From: Companilactobacillus kedongensis
GTDB taxonomy: Bacteria; Bacillota; Bacilli; Lactobacillales; Lactobacillaceae
Length of the DNA stretch: 41,546 nucleotides
Assembly: GCF_003946625.1 (NCBI RefSeq)
Contig: NZ_RHOR01000019.1
Location: 1-41,546 of the forward strand
Direction of reading: 5' to 3'
The notes under the pieces were generated by a model. That model saw only the letters and a program-made list of their open reading frames with translations. It had not been told where the DNA came from and searched no databases. Positions 8,557 through 21,413 of the stretch are shown one piece after another. The position numbers and the translations under genes are program-made. Positions within the stretch are counted from its first letter, which is position 1, and the number at the start of each line of letters is the position of its first letter.

Positions 8557-9843
8557 TTAAGCATTCCAAACATCATTAACTTCAATTGTTTGTTCACGAT
8601 CAGGACCAACTGATACAGTCGCATATTCAACGCCAAGTTGTTCCTTCAAGAAATCAAGATAATTTCTAGCTGCTTCTGGAAGATCACTGAGCTTTTTAGC
8701 ACCTGTAATATCGTCATCCCAGCCCGCAAATGTCTTATAAACGGGTTTGCATTGAGCCAAGATATTAAGATTAGCAGGATACTCATCAATTATTTTTCCA
8801 TTCAAATCATATCCGGTACATACTTTGATCTCTTTTAGACCAGTTAAAACATCAAGACAGTTTAGTGAGAGATGAGTAACACCAGCCACGTTAGCTGAAT
8901 GACGTAAAACAACTGTATCTAACCAACCAACACGACGAGGACGATGTGTAACTGTTCCATATTCATGACCAGCATCTCGCAAGAAATCACCAATTTCATT
9001 CTCTTGTTCTGTTGGGAATGGTCCAGCACCGACACGTGATGTATACGCTTTGACAACCCCAATGACCTTATCAACCATCGGAGCACCAATACCAGCACCT
9101 GTGGTAACACCACCAGCGGGATTAGATGAAGTTACATATGGATATGTACCATGGTCAATATCAAGCATGATCCCTTGTGCACCTTCAAATAAAACATTCT
9201 TACCATTCTTTAGCTCTTTATTTAAATAAGCTGAAGTGTCAATAACACGATCTTTTACATCTTGTCCAAATTGATAGTACTTTTCAAAAACATCATCAAA
9301 CTTGATCTCATCTGAATTGTAAATTTTTGTAAATAATTCATTTTTTTGCTTCAAGTTTTCTGTAAGTAGGCTCTTGAAGATATCCTTATCCAAGATATCG
9401 GCCATTCTGATACCGATACGAGCAACTTTATCCATATAGGCTGGACCAATACCTCTATTAGTAGTTCCGACTTTAGAATCGCCTCTGGCAGCTTCTTGAA
9501 GGGAATCCAGTTTAATGTGATAAGGCAAGATCAATTGTGCACGGTTTGAAATCTTCAAGCTTGAAGTATCAACACCTTGTTCGTGCAAACGATTCAACTC
9601 TTCTAAAAGAGATTCTAGATTTAAAACAACACCATTACCAATAACACTAGTCTTATCAGGATAAAGAATTCCTGATGGGACTGATCTTAATTTGTAAACA
9701 TTGCCATCAATGTTTAGGGTATGACCGGCATTATCTCCACCTTGATATCTAGCGATAATATTTGCTTCACCACTGAAATAATCAGTGATTTTACCTTTTC
9801 CTTCGTCACCCCATTGGGTACCTACTACAACAACTGTTGTCAT
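8557..9843 (-). CDS. purA: Adenylosuccinate synthetase
   Basis: A 428-residue enzyme joining IMP and aspartate with GTP to form adenylosuccinate, the first step from IMP to AMP. Family landmarks: the N-terminal P-loop [14 protein letters not shown] with the catalytic Asp, the GDNAGHT loop, the IMP-binding region [38 protein letters not shown], and the C-terminal guanine-recognition region with SVGPDREQT. Length is normal. The start is an ATG with GAGGAG. It is downstream of dnaB on the same strand but separated by 142 nt holding a large imperfect inverted repeat and no T-tract. I see no PurR-box pair directly upstream. Confidence 0.99.
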   Translation of the reverse strand: MTTVVVVGTQWGDEGKGKITDYFSGEANIIARYQGGDNAGHTLNIDGNVYKLRSVPSGILYPDKTSVIGNGVVLNLESLLEELNRLHEQGVDTSSLKISNRAQLILPYHIKLDSLQEAARGDSKVGTTNRGIGPAYMDKVARIGIRMADILDKDIFKSLLTENLKQKNELFTKIYNSDEIKFDDVFEKYYQFGQDVKDRVIDTSAYLNKELKNGKNVLFEGAQGIMLDIDHGTYPYVTSSNPAGGVTTGAGIGAPMVDKVIGVVKAYTSRVGAGPFPTEQENEIGDFLRDAGHEYGTVTHRPRRVGWLDTVVLRHSANVAGVTHLSLNCLDVLTGLKEIKVCTGYDLNGKIIDEYPANLNILAQCKPVYKTFAGWDDDITGAKKLSDLPEAARNYLDFLKEQLGVEYATVSVGPDREQTIEVNDVWNA

Positions 9844-9890
9844 GTCTATCTCCTCTTAATTGATTGAGTTTTTGGAACTTGGTTTGAAAC

Positions 9891-9983
9891 GAGCTGCGAA
9901 GAGACGGATTTCTGCGCTTACTACGACTACTAGCATGGCAGGTTCGCAATTCTAGTTAGTCTCTACTGTCTCTTCTCCGCTCT
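9891..9983. repeat. Large imperfect inverted repeat between dnaB and purA
   Basis: Outer arms gagctgcgaagagac (9891-9905) and gtctcttctccgctc (9969-9983) match at 12 of 15 positions. Nested inside, gactactag (9925-9933) pairs with ctagttagtc (9952-9961) with one bulge. It is GC-richer than its surroundings and almost fills the gap. There is no T-tract, so it is not a simple terminator. It could be an RNA element at the dnaB-purA junction or a palindromic intergenic repeat. A ggttcgcaattc string resembles a tRNA T-arm, but no cloverleaf can be drawn. Confidence 0.6.
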
Positions 9984-9985
9984 CT

Positions 9986-11362
9986 CTAATTTTCAGGGAT
10001 ATTGGCTATCGATGAAAATTTATTATAAGACTTCACAAACAATAACTTGGCAGTCCCACGCGGACCGGAACGGTTTTTACTAACAATGACTTCTACTTCA
10101 CCGACGTCTTGATCCTCCTGATCCTGTGGTTCACTGTTATCATCCCCATCTTCATCACGATAGTAATCATCACGATAAAGAAAGGCAACGATATCAGCAT
10201 CCTGTTCAATTGAACCAGATTCACGAATATCTGACAACATTGGTCTCTTATCCTGGCGTTGTTCAACACCACGGGAAAGCTGTGATAACGCAATTATTGG
10301 GACATGTAATTCTTTAGCTAATTTCTTTAAGTTACGTGAAATTACTGAAACTTCTTGTTGTCTGTTCTCTTGACCTGTACCTTCGATCAACTGTAAATAA
10401 TCAATGATGACTAAATCCAACTTGCCGCTTTCTTTTAACAATCGACGACATTTTGATCTGATTTCAGCCATTTTAACACCGGGGGTATCGTCAATATAGA
10501 CATTAGTTCGAGACAAACTCCCCATGGCAACAACCAAACTGTTCCATTGATTCTCATCCAATTGACCTGTACGCAATGAATTAGCGTCGATACTACCTTC
10601 AGAACAGATCATACGGTTAACTAATTGTTCAGCACCCATTTCCAATGAGAAGATGGCAACCGTTGCTTGATCTTTAGTTGCAGCATTTTGAGCGAGATTC
10701 AACGCAAAGGCTGTTTTACCAACACCGGGACGTGCGGCTAAAATGATCAATTCATCTTTATGCAAGCCCGTCGTTAAATTATCAAGATCTTTATAACCTG
10801 TTGAAAGTCCAGTGACATCAGTATCTTCACCATATAATTTATCAATTTCATTGAAAGACGACTTTACAACATCGGAAATTCTTCTGAATCCTTGATGGTT
10901 GCGATTCTCAGAAACTTCCATAATGTCTTTTTCAGATTGATCAATGATCGTATCAAGGTCATCAGACTCTTCAAAACTACGAGAGACAATAGTTGTACCA
11001 GCATTGATCAAACGTCTTAAGACGGCTTTATTTTTGACGATACGGGCATAATAGCTAGTATTAGCAGCCGTTGGTACAGCATTAGCCAGATCGGCTAGGT
11101 AACTAACCCCGCCTATATCCTCAACTTGATTTAAACGATCAAGCTCATTTTGAACAGTCACGACGTCGACTGGAGATTCCTGATCATTTAAATTAACCAT
11201 TGCCTGGAAGACTAATTGATTAGCATGTTGATAAAAATCTTCAGCTTCAACGTATTCCATCGCTTCAACTAGTGCATATTGGCTTAAAAATACCGCACCT
11301 AAAACAGCTTGTTCAGCATCTTTATCATTTGGCGGTATTCTTGTTGTCATTTCATTATTCAT
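9986..11362 (-). CDS. dnaB: Replicative DNA helicase (DnaB; called DnaC in Bacillus)
   Basis: A 458-residue hexameric helicase that unwinds the fork 5'-3' and recruits primase. The N-terminal helical domain (about 10-110: PPNDKDAEQAVLGAVFLS) is followed by a RecA-like motor with Walker A AARPGVGKTAFAL, Walker B LVIIDYLQLI, the ALSQLSRGVEQR arginine-finger region and DIRESGSIEQDADIVAFLYR. An acidic stretch (about 405-425) is typical of lactobacilli. No intein or insertion. The ATG at 11362 has only a weak Shine-Dalgarno (GAAGT) and lies 5 nt after the rplI stop, so translation is probably coupled. Confidence 0.98.
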   Translation of the reverse strand: MNNEMTTRIPPNDKDAEQAVLGAVFLSQYALVEAMEYVEAEDFYQHANQLVFQAMVNLNDQESPVDVVTVQNELDRLNQVEDIGGVSYLADLANAVPTAANTSYYARIVKNKAVLRRLINAGTTIVSRSFEESDDLDTIIDQSEKDIMEVSENRNHQGFRRISDVVKSSFNEIDKLYGEDTDVTGLSTGYKDLDNLTTGLHKDELIILAARPGVGKTAFALNLAQNAATKDQATVAIFSLEMGAEQLVNRMICSEGSIDANSLRTGQLDENQWNSLVVAMGSLSRTNVYIDDTPGVKMAEIRSKCRRLLKESGKLDLVIIDYLQLIEGTGQENRQQEVSVISRNLKKLAKELHVPIIALSQLSRGVEQRQDKRPMLSDIRESGSIEQDADIVAFLYRDDYYRDEDGDDNSEPQDQEDQDVGEVEVIVSKNRSGPRGTAKLLFVKSYNKFSSIANIPEN

Positions 11363-11367
11363 TTAAA

Positions 11368-11823
11368 TTACTTCTTTTCAGCAACGTGTACTCTAATTGT
11401 TGCCTCAACACCCTCAAAAATTTTACTTTTAACATTGATGTAGCCTAATGACTTAACACCTTCGTTTAATTCCATCTTGTGTTTATCAACTTTTAAGCCA
11501 TATTGTTTTTCTAGTTCTTCTGAAATTTTCTTACTTGTGACTGAACCGAATAGTCGACCATCAGCACCTGATTTAGCTGAGATCTCAACAATAGTTTTGT
11601 CATCTTCAATTTGCTTTTTTAGTGCTTGGGCTTGAGCTAACTCTTCTTTATAGTTCTTAGCTTCTTTATTTTGTTCAGCTTTGAGTTTAGCTACATTTTG
11701 GTTAGTAGCTTCAATAGCTTTGTTATTTTTGATCAAGAAGTTTTGGGCATAACCATCTGCAACGTTCTTTACTTCACCCTTTTTTCCTTTTCCTCTTACA
11801 TCTGCGGTAAAAATAACTTTCAC
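11368..11823 (-). CDS. rplI: 50S ribosomal protein L9
   Basis: A 151-residue protein with the two-lobed L9 architecture: an N-terminal rRNA-binding domain starting [26 protein letters not shown]-like and containing the N-F-L-I-K-N segment, a long charged connecting helix (about 42-75), and the C-terminal domain with GRLFGSVTS. It starts with GTG behind AGGAGG; that Shine-Dalgarno overlaps the gdpP stop codon (12 nt gap), so the two genes are translationally linked. Confidence 0.98.
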   Translation of the reverse strand: MKVIFTADVRGKGKKGEVKNVADGYAQNFLIKNNKAIEATNQNVAKLKAEQNKEAKNYKEELAQAQALKKQIEDDKTIVEISAKSGADGRLFGSVTSKKISEELEKQYGLKVDKHKMELNEGVKSLGYINVKSKIFEGVEATIRVHVAEKK

Positions 11824-11835
11824 GATGGATTCCTC

Positions 11836-13842
11836 CTAGTTTTTATTTTCAGATTCAGATAAAACCTGGACCAGTTGTTCTTTAGCTTCATTGACAGTCA
11901 CATCAGAAATTTGAGTTGCGGCATCAGATAAGTGACCGCCACCGCCCAATTTCTCCATGATAACTTGGACATTAATATTACCTAAACTACGTGCAGAAAT
12001 ACCTACACGATCATCTGGACGCTTACTAATAACAAATGAGGCCTCGACATTATTTAATGATAACAATGTATCAGCTGCTTGAGCAACAATTACTGGGTCA
12101 TAAACCCGATCATTTTCACCAAAGCAAACTGCCATCTGATTTCCAATCATGGTGATCGATTCGATCAGATGATTTCTCTGAATAAATGAATCAATATTCT
12201 CTTTTAAAAGATTTTGAATCAGAGTTTCATCAGCTCCGACTGAACGTAAGTAACTAGCGGCATCAAAGGTTCTGGTACCAGTTCTAAGTGAGAAGGATTT
12301 GGTATCGACTGTGATTCCGGCCAATAAAGAAGTAGCTTCGATTTTCTCGATAGCTTTCTTATTCTTAGGTTGATATTCTAACATTTCAGTAATCAACTCA
12401 CTGGTTGATGATGCGTAAGGTTCAATATAAATCAACATTGGATTCTCAGGGAACTCTTCACCACGACGATGGTGATCGATAACGACAACCTTTTCGCTGG
12501 TCTTATTGAATAGATCTGGATTGATCGAGATACTCTGCTTAGAATGATCGACCATAACGATCAATGTGTTAGAAGTAACAGTATTCAGTGACTCTTCTGA
12601 TGAAATAATGTCATCTTTTATAGCTGGATCTTCATCGATCAAACTGATCAAACGACTAACGTCCGTATGTAGATCCTTAGTGTCGATCACGATTTTACAT
12701 GGAGTATTGTTCATCTGTGCAATTCTTCTGATACCTAAACATGAACCTAAAACATCCATATCAGGATGATTATGTCCCATAACTAACACTTGATCGCTGT
12801 CTTTTAGTAACTCTTGTAAAGCTTCACTGATCATTCTTGCTCGAACACGTGTTCGTTTTTCCATTGGATCAGTATTTCCACCATAAAAACGAGCTTTCTT
12901 ACCGATCTCTTTAACAACAACCTGATCTCCCCCTCGACCTAGTGATAGATTAAGGTTCTTTTGTGCTTCATCATTCAAAACATTCAAGTCATCAACACCA
13001 TATGAGAATCCCATACTCAAAGTTAACGGAACATTTTGTTGGGATGTATATTCTCTAATGACATCTAAGATTTTAAATCCTTTTTTCTCCATGTTAAAAA
13101 TCTTACCTGAATAGGCAACAATGAAGAAATGATCATCATCGATCCGTTTTAAAAACATTTGTTCGCTGGATGCCCAATTGGACAATTCATTGGTTATATA
13201 ATTATCCAGATTGGAAACATCACGATCACTCATTGATTGTGTGATTTCTGCGTAATTATCCAAATATACTTGACCAATAACTGAACGGTTATCTTCATAG
13301 CGTCGTTCAATCTTGGAATAACGAGTTATATCCATAAAGTACATCGTCTGTAATTCTCTTTGGATCTGAACTAAATAGTACTTATCACCGATTTTTATAG
13401 TTTGATGAGATTCATTTTCTTGATCATCACTAACCAATGAAAGTAAATCATTTGAAATATCAGATAGACTCATACTAAATGCGGATTCGATCCCGGTTTT
13501 TTCAACAAAATAAGGATTGACCCATTGAACTTGATTATCATCATCATAAAGTAAGATTCCCAAAGGATATTCGACAAAACTATTATCCGTTCCCCGATCA
13601 ATTCGATACTGCAAATTATTCGTATACTTACCCGCTTTTTCACCTAAAAGCAAGAAGAGGTATACAAAAAGTATCAACGAGATAATTACAAGCACAGCTT
13701 GAATATAGCCACTGATGGATCCATGTACCATACCAACAATTAAAATTGAAATCAGCATGACAATTAAAGATAGCGCTGTCAGTTGTGTTGAATAATCTAC
13801 TCGAGAAAGGAAAAATCGCAGGTTAGATTTTATTTTTTCCAT
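11836..13842 (-). CDS. gdpP: Cyclic-di-AMP phosphodiesterase GdpP
   Basis: A 668-residue membrane enzyme that hydrolyses c-di-AMP and so affects osmolyte transport and wall stress. Two membrane helices (about 22-40 and 46-68), a PAS-like domain (about 85-170), a degenerate GGDEF domain (about 175-305), then a DHH-DHHA1 phosphodiesterase unit. Metal-binding motifs seen are GHNHPDMDVLG, MVDHSK and VIDHHRRG; the DHHA1 part has GGGGHLSDAATQ. Length and order match Bacillus GdpP. The ATG has AGAGGGG; a second perfect AGGAGGT lies about 20 nt further up with no start behind it. It heads gdpP-rplI-dnaB. Confidence 0.98.
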   Translation of the reverse strand: MEKIKSNLRFFLSRVDYSTQLTALSLIVMLISILIVGMVHGSISGYIQAVLVIISLILFVYLFLLLGEKAGKYTNNLQYRIDRGTDNSFVEYPLGILLYDDDNQVQWVNPYFVEKTGIESAFSMSLSDISNDLLSLVSDDQENESHQTIKIGDKYYLVQIQRELQTMYFMDITRYSKIERRYEDNRSVIGQVYLDNYAEITQSMSDRDVSNLDNYITNELSNWASSEQMFLKRIDDDHFFIVAYSGKIFNMEKKGFKILDVIREYTSQQNVPLTLSMGFSYGVDDLNVLNDEAQKNLNLSLGRGGDQVVVKEIGKKARFYGGNTDPMEKRTRVRARMISEALQELLKDSDQVLVMGHNHPDMDVLGSCLGIRRIAQMNNTPCKIVIDTKDLHTDVSRLISLIDEDPAIKDDIISSEESLNTVTSNTLIVMVDHSKQSISINPDLFNKTSEKVVVIDHHRRGEEFPENPMLIYIEPYASSTSELITEMLEYQPKNKKAIEKIEATSLLAGITVDTKSFSLRTGTRTFDAASYLRSVGADETLIQNLLKENIDSFIQRNHLIESITMIGNQMAVCFGENDRVYDPVIVAQAADTLLSLNNVEASFVISKRPDDRVGISARSLGNINVQVIMEKLGGGGHLSDAATQISDVTVNEAKEQLVQVLSESENKN

Positions 13843-13960
13843 ATTAGTCCCCTCTTAAACGTACCTCCTAATTTTATCACAGCAGGGTTTCACTTTTAAT
13901 ATCTAAATATAAGACTTTGATGATACCAAAATTGAAATTTCGTTAATTCAGAGAATAAAA

Positions 13961-13984
13961 AAAGACCACTTTTCAGTGGTCTTT
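13961..13984 (-). terminator. Terminator of the rpsF-ssb-rpsR operon
   Basis: A perfect 10-bp stem, aaagaccact (13961-13970) with agtggtcttt (13975-13984), followed on the minus strand by T7. It lies 14 nt after the rpsR stop. The remainder of the gap to gdpP (13843-13960) should hold the gdpP promoter; a GATAAAAT -10-like hexamer is present but the -35 is unclear. Confidence 0.9.
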
Positions 13985-13997
13985 AATTAATTTTCAA

Positions 13998-14234
13998 TTA
14001 GTCTTCAGCGACGAATGGTAATAGAGCCATGATTCTTGCACGCTTGATAGCAATTGTAAGCTTTCTTTGGTTCTTAGCACTTGTACCAGTTACACGTCTT
14101 GGCAAAATCTTACCACGTTCTGAGATAAATCTCTTAAGTAATTCTGTATCTTTATAATCGATAAATTCGATATGGTTAGCTGCGATGAAGTCAACTTTAC
14201 GTCTTCTACGTCCGCCTCTTCTTTGTTGAGCCAT
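13998..14234 (-). CDS. rpsR: 30S ribosomal protein S18
   Basis: A 78-residue small basic protein. S18 signatures: Arg-rich N-terminus [32 protein letters not shown]-type central region and [23 protein letters not shown] near the end. It binds 16S rRNA as a heterodimer with S6, encoded two genes upstream. It lies 19 nt after ssb and ends at a strong terminator. Confidence 0.98.
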   Translation of the reverse strand: MAQQRRGGRRRRKVDFIAANHIEFIDYKDTELLKRFISERGKILPRRVTGTSAKNQRKLTIAIKRARIMALLPFVAED

Positions 14235-14253
14235 TTATGTCATTCCCTTCACT

Positions 14254-14808
14254 TTAGAATGGTAAGTCGTCATCTGATATGTCGATTGGTTTACTGTTGT
14301 CAGCAAATGGATCGCCCATATTATTTGAGTTGTTACTGTTATTGTTAGATTGATTGTTAAAGTTATTGTTATTGTTGCTATTATTGTTATTTGCTGGAGA
14401 CTGATTTGATGATTGATTTTGTTGGTTATAATTAGGTGCTTGATTTGGATTACTATTACTACTTGAATTTGCTCTCTTTTCACTATCAGATCTAGACTCT
14501 AGTAATGAGAAGTTTTCAACAACTACCTCAGTAACATAGACTCTTTGTCCTTGTTGGTTTTCATAGTTACGTGTTTGAAGACGTCCATCAATTCCAACAA
14601 GTGAACCTTTATTAGTAAAATTAGAGAAGTTTTCAGCAGCCTTTCTCCAAATAACACAATTAATAAAATCAGCTTCGCGCTCACCTTGAGCATTAGTAAA
14701 TTGTCTGTTTACAGCGACTGTAAAACTGGCAACTGCTGCACCATTGGCAGTATATCTAAGTTCAGGATCACGTGTCAGGCGCCCCACTAGAACTACTCGA
14801 TTAATCAT
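14254..14808 (-). CDS. ssb: Single-stranded DNA-binding protein
   Basis: A 184-residue protein with an N-terminal OB-fold (1-105: [41 protein letters not shown]), a long Asn/Gln/Ser-rich disordered linker (about 110-170), and the conserved acidic C-terminal tip DISDDDLPF that recruits partner proteins. It coats single-stranded DNA in replication and repair. The start is an ATG behind AAGGAGG. It sits between rpsF and rpsR, the usual Firmicutes arrangement. The linker codons are repetitive and create long spurious reading frames in other phases. Confidence 0.98.
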   Translation of the reverse strand: MINRVVLVGRLTRDPELRYTANGAAVASFTVAVNRQFTNAQGEREADFINCVIWRKAAENFSNFTNKGSLVGIDGRLQTRNYENQQGQRVYVTEVVVENFSLLESRSDSEKRANSSSNSNPNQAPNYNQQNQSSNQSPANNNNSNNNNNFNNQSNNNSNNSNNMGDPFADNSKPIDISDDDLPF

Positions 14809-14826
14809 ATACCTGCCTCCTTAAAA

Positions 14827-14842
14827 TGTTTCACGTGAAACA
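14827..14842. promoter_or_regulatory. parS site (ParB/Spo0J binding)
   Basis: TGTTTCACGTGAAACA is a perfect 16-bp palindrome that matches the bacterial parS consensus TGTTNCACGTGAAACA. It lies in the 37-nt gap between rpsF and ssb, about 9 kb from oriC, where ParB-SMC loading sites are expected. parA/parB genes are not in this window. Confidence 0.93.
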
Positions 14843-14845
14843 AAA

Positions 14846-15142
14846 CTAGTCTTCACGTTTGATGATCATGTGACGAAGAATGTTATCTTCGATCTTTGAT
14901 AGACGATCGAATTCATTGATTGCTTCATCGTTATCAGCGTCTACGTTAATAATGTGGTAGACACCTTCTTTATAGTTAGCAATTTCGTATGCTAAGCGTT
15001 TCTTTTCCCAGTCTTTTGAATCGATTACTTTGGCGCCGTTATCTGTAAGGATCTTATCGAAACGATCGATTAGAGTTTTCTTTGCGTCTTCTTCAACATC
15101 AGGTTTGATGATGTATGTAATTTCGTAATGTGTTTCAGCCAT
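14846..15142 (-). CDS. rpsF: 30S ribosomal protein S6
   Basis: A 98-residue protein with the ferredoxin-like S6 fold: [17 protein letters not shown] at the start, then the [14 protein letters not shown] and [13 protein letters not shown] strands, ending [12 protein letters not shown]. It binds 16S rRNA with S18. It is first in the rpsF-ssb-rpsR operon. Its Shine-Dalgarno (AAGGAGG, 8 nt before the ATG) is sequestered in a predicted stem in the leader, suggesting feedback control. Confidence 0.98.
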   Translation of the reverse strand: MAETHYEITYIIKPDVEEDAKKTLIDRFDKILTDNGAKVIDSKDWEKKRLAYEIANYKEGVYHIINVDADNDEAINEFDRLSKIEDNILRHMIIKRED

Positions 15143-15152
15143 GACTGTACAC

Positions 15153-15191
15153 CTCCTTATGGTCTAATGGTTCTAATTAAAGAACAAGGAG
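15153..15191 (-). promoter_or_regulatory. Candidate S6:S18 autoregulatory leader
   Basis: On the minus strand CTCCTTGTTCT (15191-15181 region) pairs with AGAAC and then, after an 11-nt one-sided bulge containing ACC, with AAGGAG (15158-15153), the rpsF Shine-Dalgarno. A stem broken by a one-sided bulge just before rpsF is the general architecture of the known S6:S18-binding mRNA motif. Pairing is read by eye only; the exact conserved bulge was not verified. Confidence 0.5.
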
Positions 15192-15221
15192 CATAAATTA
15201 ACTACATTTTATACTCACGAT

Positions 15222-15249
15222 GTTATAGTTTAGCATAACTAACAAACAA
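15222..15249 (-). promoter_or_regulatory. Candidate promoter of rpsF-ssb-rpsR
   Basis: On the minus strand TTGTTT (15249-15244), a 16-nt spacer, then TATAAC (15227-15222). It lies about 80 nt before the rpsF start and upstream of the predicted leader stem, so the stem would be in the mRNA. Confidence 0.5.
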
Positions 15250-15270
15250 TTTCTAGATAAATTTCCCAAT

Positions 15271-15339
15271 AAAAAAGTGTTTCTGCCTGACACGTATCAA
15301 AAACTTGATACATATCAAATTACGCAGAAACACTATTTT
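15271..15339. terminator. Terminator after gyrA
   Basis: A stem gtgtttctgc (15277-15286) / gcagaaacac (15324-15333) flanked by A6 and T6, with a smaller nested hairpin gtatcaa/ttgatac in the loop. On the minus strand it follows the gyrA stop directly and ends in T6, closing the yaaA-recF-gyrB-gyrA operon. It is symmetrical enough to work in both directions. Confidence 0.85.
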
Positions 15340-17880
15340 TTACTCTTCAGTATTATTTGAATCCTCATTTGTGTCAACTGAGTCGACAGATTCATCATCA
15401 CTAGCTAGATCATCAGGATTTGATTCAGTGCTCTGATCAGCATCTTCTTCAGGTTCTTCGTGTTGGATCTTGGCCATAGTTGAAACGATAGAATCGCCAT
15501 CAACCTTGATCAATCTAACGCCTAAAGTAGCACGACCAGTTTGTGACACGCTTTGAACTTCAAAACGGATCATAACACCCATATCCGTGATCAACATGAT
15601 ATCTTCATCCCCATTGACGGAAGTAACTCCGGCAATCGGTCCGTTCTTTTCAGTTACGTTAGCAGTCTTGATACCTTTACCGCCACGTCCCTTGATCGGA
15701 TATTCTTCAACCTTAGTTCGCTTACCATACCCCTTTTCAGAGATCGTAAGAACTTCTTGTCCCGATTCAACGATTGATGAACCAACAACATAGTCCTCCT
15801 CACGAAGCTTGATACCACGAACACCAGCAGCAGTTCTACCCATTGGACGAACATCACTTTCTCTAAAGGTTACCGCGTAACCTCTATGAGTTCCGATAAA
15901 GATAACCTTGCTGCCATCTGTTAAGAAGACATTAGTTAATTCATCACCATCTTTTAAAGTGATCGAGCGAAGACCAGAATGTCTGATATTGGCAAAATCA
16001 GTTACTGGCGTACGCTTAACAGTTCCATATTTAGTAACAAAGAACAGGAATGAATTTTCCTTATCAACATCACGTCCGACATTGATAACGGTTTGGATCT
16101 TCTCACCTTTTTCAATGTTCAACAAATTGATAACGGGGATACCTTTAGCAGTACGACCGTATTCAGGGACCTCGTAACCTTTAGTCCGATAAACTTTACC
16201 AGTATTAGTAAAGAACAACATTCGATCATGAGTCGATGCGTAAATCATATGTTCAATAAAGTCATCATCATGAATACCCATACCTTGGATACCACGACCA
16301 CCACGATTTTGAACTCTGAATTCATCAGCAGACAAGCGCTTGATATATCCGTTATGAGTCAAGACGACCAAGATATTCTCTTCTTCGATCAAGTCCTCAT
16401 CTTCAATATTAGCAACTTCACTGGCACGAATCTCAGTTCTTCTAGGATCACCAAATTTATCTTGGATATCCAATAATTCATCATAAATTATTTTATCTAC
16501 ACGTTCTGGTGTATTCAAAATATCTTTGTAATCAGCAATTTTTACCAAAAGATCTTGATATTCAGCTTCAACTTTCTCGCGTTCCAAGCCAGTCAAACGA
16601 ACCAAACGCATATCAAGAATAGCTTGCGATTGTTTATCTGATAACTTAAAACGATCCATCAAAGTTTGTTTAGCCACACTAGAAGTCTGCGAACCTCTGA
16701 TAATACTGATAATTTCATCAATATGATCCAGAGCAATTCTTAGTCCTTCTAGAATATGGGCACGTGCCTGAGCACGATCTAATTCATATTGAGTTCTTCT
16801 TCTGATAACAACTTCTTGATGCTTTAAATAATAAACTAGAACTTCTTTAAGTGATAAAACACGTGGCGTTTTATCAACGATAGCAACCATATTGATACCG
16901 TAAGAAATTTGTAGTTGTGTCAGTTTATAGAGATTATTCAAGACAACAGAAGCACTCATATCACGACGAATATCAATAACGATCCTCATACCTTCACGGT
17001 CAGATTCATCATTTAGATCAGTGATTCCATCAAGCTTTTTATCACGTGCTAATTCAGCGATACGTTCAACTAAATTGGCCTTGTTGACCATATAAGGCAA
17101 CTCAGTAACAATAATTTGTTCCTGACCACTCTTTTTGGTAACCACGTCGACTTTGGCACGCAAAATGATTGTACCTTTACCATTTTCATAGGCTTTTCTA
17201 ATTCCAGAGCGACCCATGATGATTCCTCCAGTAGGGAAATCAGGTCCAGGTAGTACCTTCATCAAGTCAGCAATACTTGCATCTTTATTTCTCATCAAAA
17301 TATGCAAAGCATCAATAACTTCTTTTAAGTTATGTGAAGGGATATTAGTAGTCATACCAACGGCAATTCCGGTTGCACCATTGACCAAAAGGTTTGGAAA
17401 ACGTGCAGGAAGTACCATAGGTTCTTTTTCTTCACCGTCATAGTTTGGTACTAAATCAACGGTATCTTTATTAATATCACGCAACATTTCAACTGCCATC
17501 TTACTCATACGAGCTTCGGTATAACGCATGGCAGCGGGTGGATCACCATCAATTGAACCAAAGTTTCCGTGTCCATCGACTAATGGATAACGGTAACTAA
17601 AGTCCTGAGCCATTCTGACCATTGATTCATAAATGGCAGAGTCCCCATGTGGATGATACTTACCCATGATGTCACCGACAAAACGAGCACTCTTTTTATA
17701 TGGTTTATCTGGCGTAACGCCAAGTTCGTTCATACCGTAAAGAATACGACGGTGAACTGGCTTCAACCCATCACGCACATCTGGAAGTGCTCTTGAAACG
17801 ATAACACTAGCGGCATAATCCACGAAAGATTTTTTCATAACTTCCGTTAGATTAACATTGGATATTCTTCGATCGTCCAT
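15340..17880 (-). CDS. gyrA: DNA gyrase subunit A
   Basis: An 846-residue subunit of the type II topoisomerase that introduces negative supercoils. Breakage-reunion domain with catalytic Tyr120 ([10 protein letters not shown]). The quinolone region reads [13 protein letters not shown], with Ser81 and Glu85 at the positions equivalent to E. coli Ser83 and Asp87, which looks like the sensitive type. The C-terminal beta-pinwheel contains the GyrA box QNRGGRG, marking it as gyrase rather than topoisomerase IV. The last 40 or so residues are very acidic (Asp/Glu/Ser). It follows gyrB by 17 nt; start ATG with GGGAGG. Confidence 0.99.
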   Translation of the reverse strand: MDDRRISNVNLTEVMKKSFVDYAASVIVSRALPDVRDGLKPVHRRILYGMNELGVTPDKPYKKSARFVGDIMGKYHPHGDSAIYESMVRMAQDFSYRYPLVDGHGNFGSIDGDPPAAMRYTEARMSKMAVEMLRDINKDTVDLVPNYDGEEKEPMVLPARFPNLLVNGATGIAVGMTTNIPSHNLKEVIDALHILMRNKDASIADLMKVLPGPDFPTGGIIMGRSGIRKAYENGKGTIILRAKVDVVTKKSGQEQIIVTELPYMVNKANLVERIAELARDKKLDGITDLNDESDREGMRIVIDIRRDMSASVVLNNLYKLTQLQISYGINMVAIVDKTPRVLSLKEVLVYYLKHQEVVIRRRTQYELDRAQARAHILEGLRIALDHIDEIISIIRGSQTSSVAKQTLMDRFKLSDKQSQAILDMRLVRLTGLEREKVEAEYQDLLVKIADYKDILNTPERVDKIIYDELLDIQDKFGDPRRTEIRASEVANIEDEDLIEEENILVVLTHNGYIKRLSADEFRVQNRGGRGIQGMGIHDDDFIEHMIYASTHDRMLFFTNTGKVYRTKGYEVPEYGRTAKGIPVINLLNIEKGEKIQTVINVGRDVDKENSFLFFVTKYGTVKRTPVTDFANIRHSGLRSITLKDGDELTNVFLTDGSKVIFIGTHRGYAVTFRESDVRPMGRTAAGVRGIKLREEDYVVGSSIVESGQEVLTISEKGYGKRTKVEEYPIKGRGGKGIKTANVTEKNGPIAGVTSVNGDEDIMLITDMGVMIRFEVQSVSQTGRATLGVRLIKVDGDSIVSTMAKIQHEEPEEDADQSTESNPDDLASDDESVDSVDTNEDSNNTEE

Positions 17881-17897
17881 TAACTTGCTTTACCTCC

Positions 17898-20971
<3,074 letters not shown>

Positions 20972-20977
20972 ATGCGG

Positions 20978-21187
20978 TTATTCAATCTCGTAAGATTCTT
21001 TATCGATAATTAATACATCGCCTTTATGCAATTTCTTGCCTCGACGATCCTCCAATGCCCCATTAAGTTGCACCGCGTTATCTTTCAAATACCACTTGGC
21101 TTGACCACCGGTTGAAATGATTCCAACGTCCTTTAAAAACTGTCCTAACGTTATAAATTCCGTTTCAATCTTTATTTTTTGCGACAT
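20978..21187 (-). CDS. yaaA: S4-domain RNA-binding protein YaaA
   Basis: A 69-residue protein made of one S4-like RNA-binding domain: ITLGQFLKDVGIISTGGQAKWYL followed by VQLNGALEDRRGKKLHKGD-type residues. It is found between dnaN and recF in most Firmicutes and is linked to ribosome assembly. First gene of the yaaA-recF-gyrB-gyrA operon, behind a good promoter; start ATG with AGGGTG. Confidence 0.95.
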   Translation of the reverse strand: MSQKIKIETEFITLGQFLKDVGIISTGGQAKWYLKDNAVQLNGALEDRRGKKLHKGDVLIIDKESYEIE

Positions 21188-21233
21188 ATTAACACCCTAT
21201 TTATTAGATTTACATATTTAATGACATATTATA

Positions 21234-21262
21234 ATTATAGAGGTTTTTAACTCGAAAAACAA
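21234..21262 (-). promoter_or_regulatory. Promoter of the yaaA-recF-gyrB-gyrA operon
   Basis: On the minus strand TTGTTT (21262-21257), 17-nt spacer, perfect TATAAT (21239-21234), with a second TATAAT overlapping just downstream. It is about 47 nt before the yaaA ATG. Confidence 0.75.
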
Positions 21263-21371
21263 CTTATCAGGCGTTTAGAGCAATTTTCAAACGGTTTAGT
21301 AGTTCCCCACTAAAAAAGATAAAAAAATCACAGACAGCGCGAAATAATGGTATATTTCCAAATCAGACAAA

Positions 21372-21406
21372 AAAAAGGGTCAGAACGAAATGTTCTGACC
21401 CTTTTT
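21372..21406 (-). terminator. Terminator after dnaN
   Basis: A perfect 15-bp stem, aaaaagggtcagaac (21372-21386) and gttctgacccttttt (21392-21406), followed by T's on the minus strand. It lies 7 nt after the dnaN stop and separates dnaA-dnaN from the yaaA operon. Confidence 0.93.
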
Positions 21407-21413
21407 GACATAT

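Noticed and set aside
9935-9955. tRNA-like T-arm string ggttcgcaattc in the dnaB-purA gap
   Set aside because: No acceptor, D or anticodon stem can be formed around it; the inverted repeat explains the structure better.
14235-14483. An 82-codon frame in another phase of ssb
   Set aside because: It is made of Ile/Thr/Asn runs produced by the repetitive Asn/Gln linker codons of ssb.
16093-16476. A 127-codon frame on the plus strand
   Set aside because: It lies wholly opposite gyrA, has no ribosome site and its translation shows no domain; it is a shadow of the gyrase gene.
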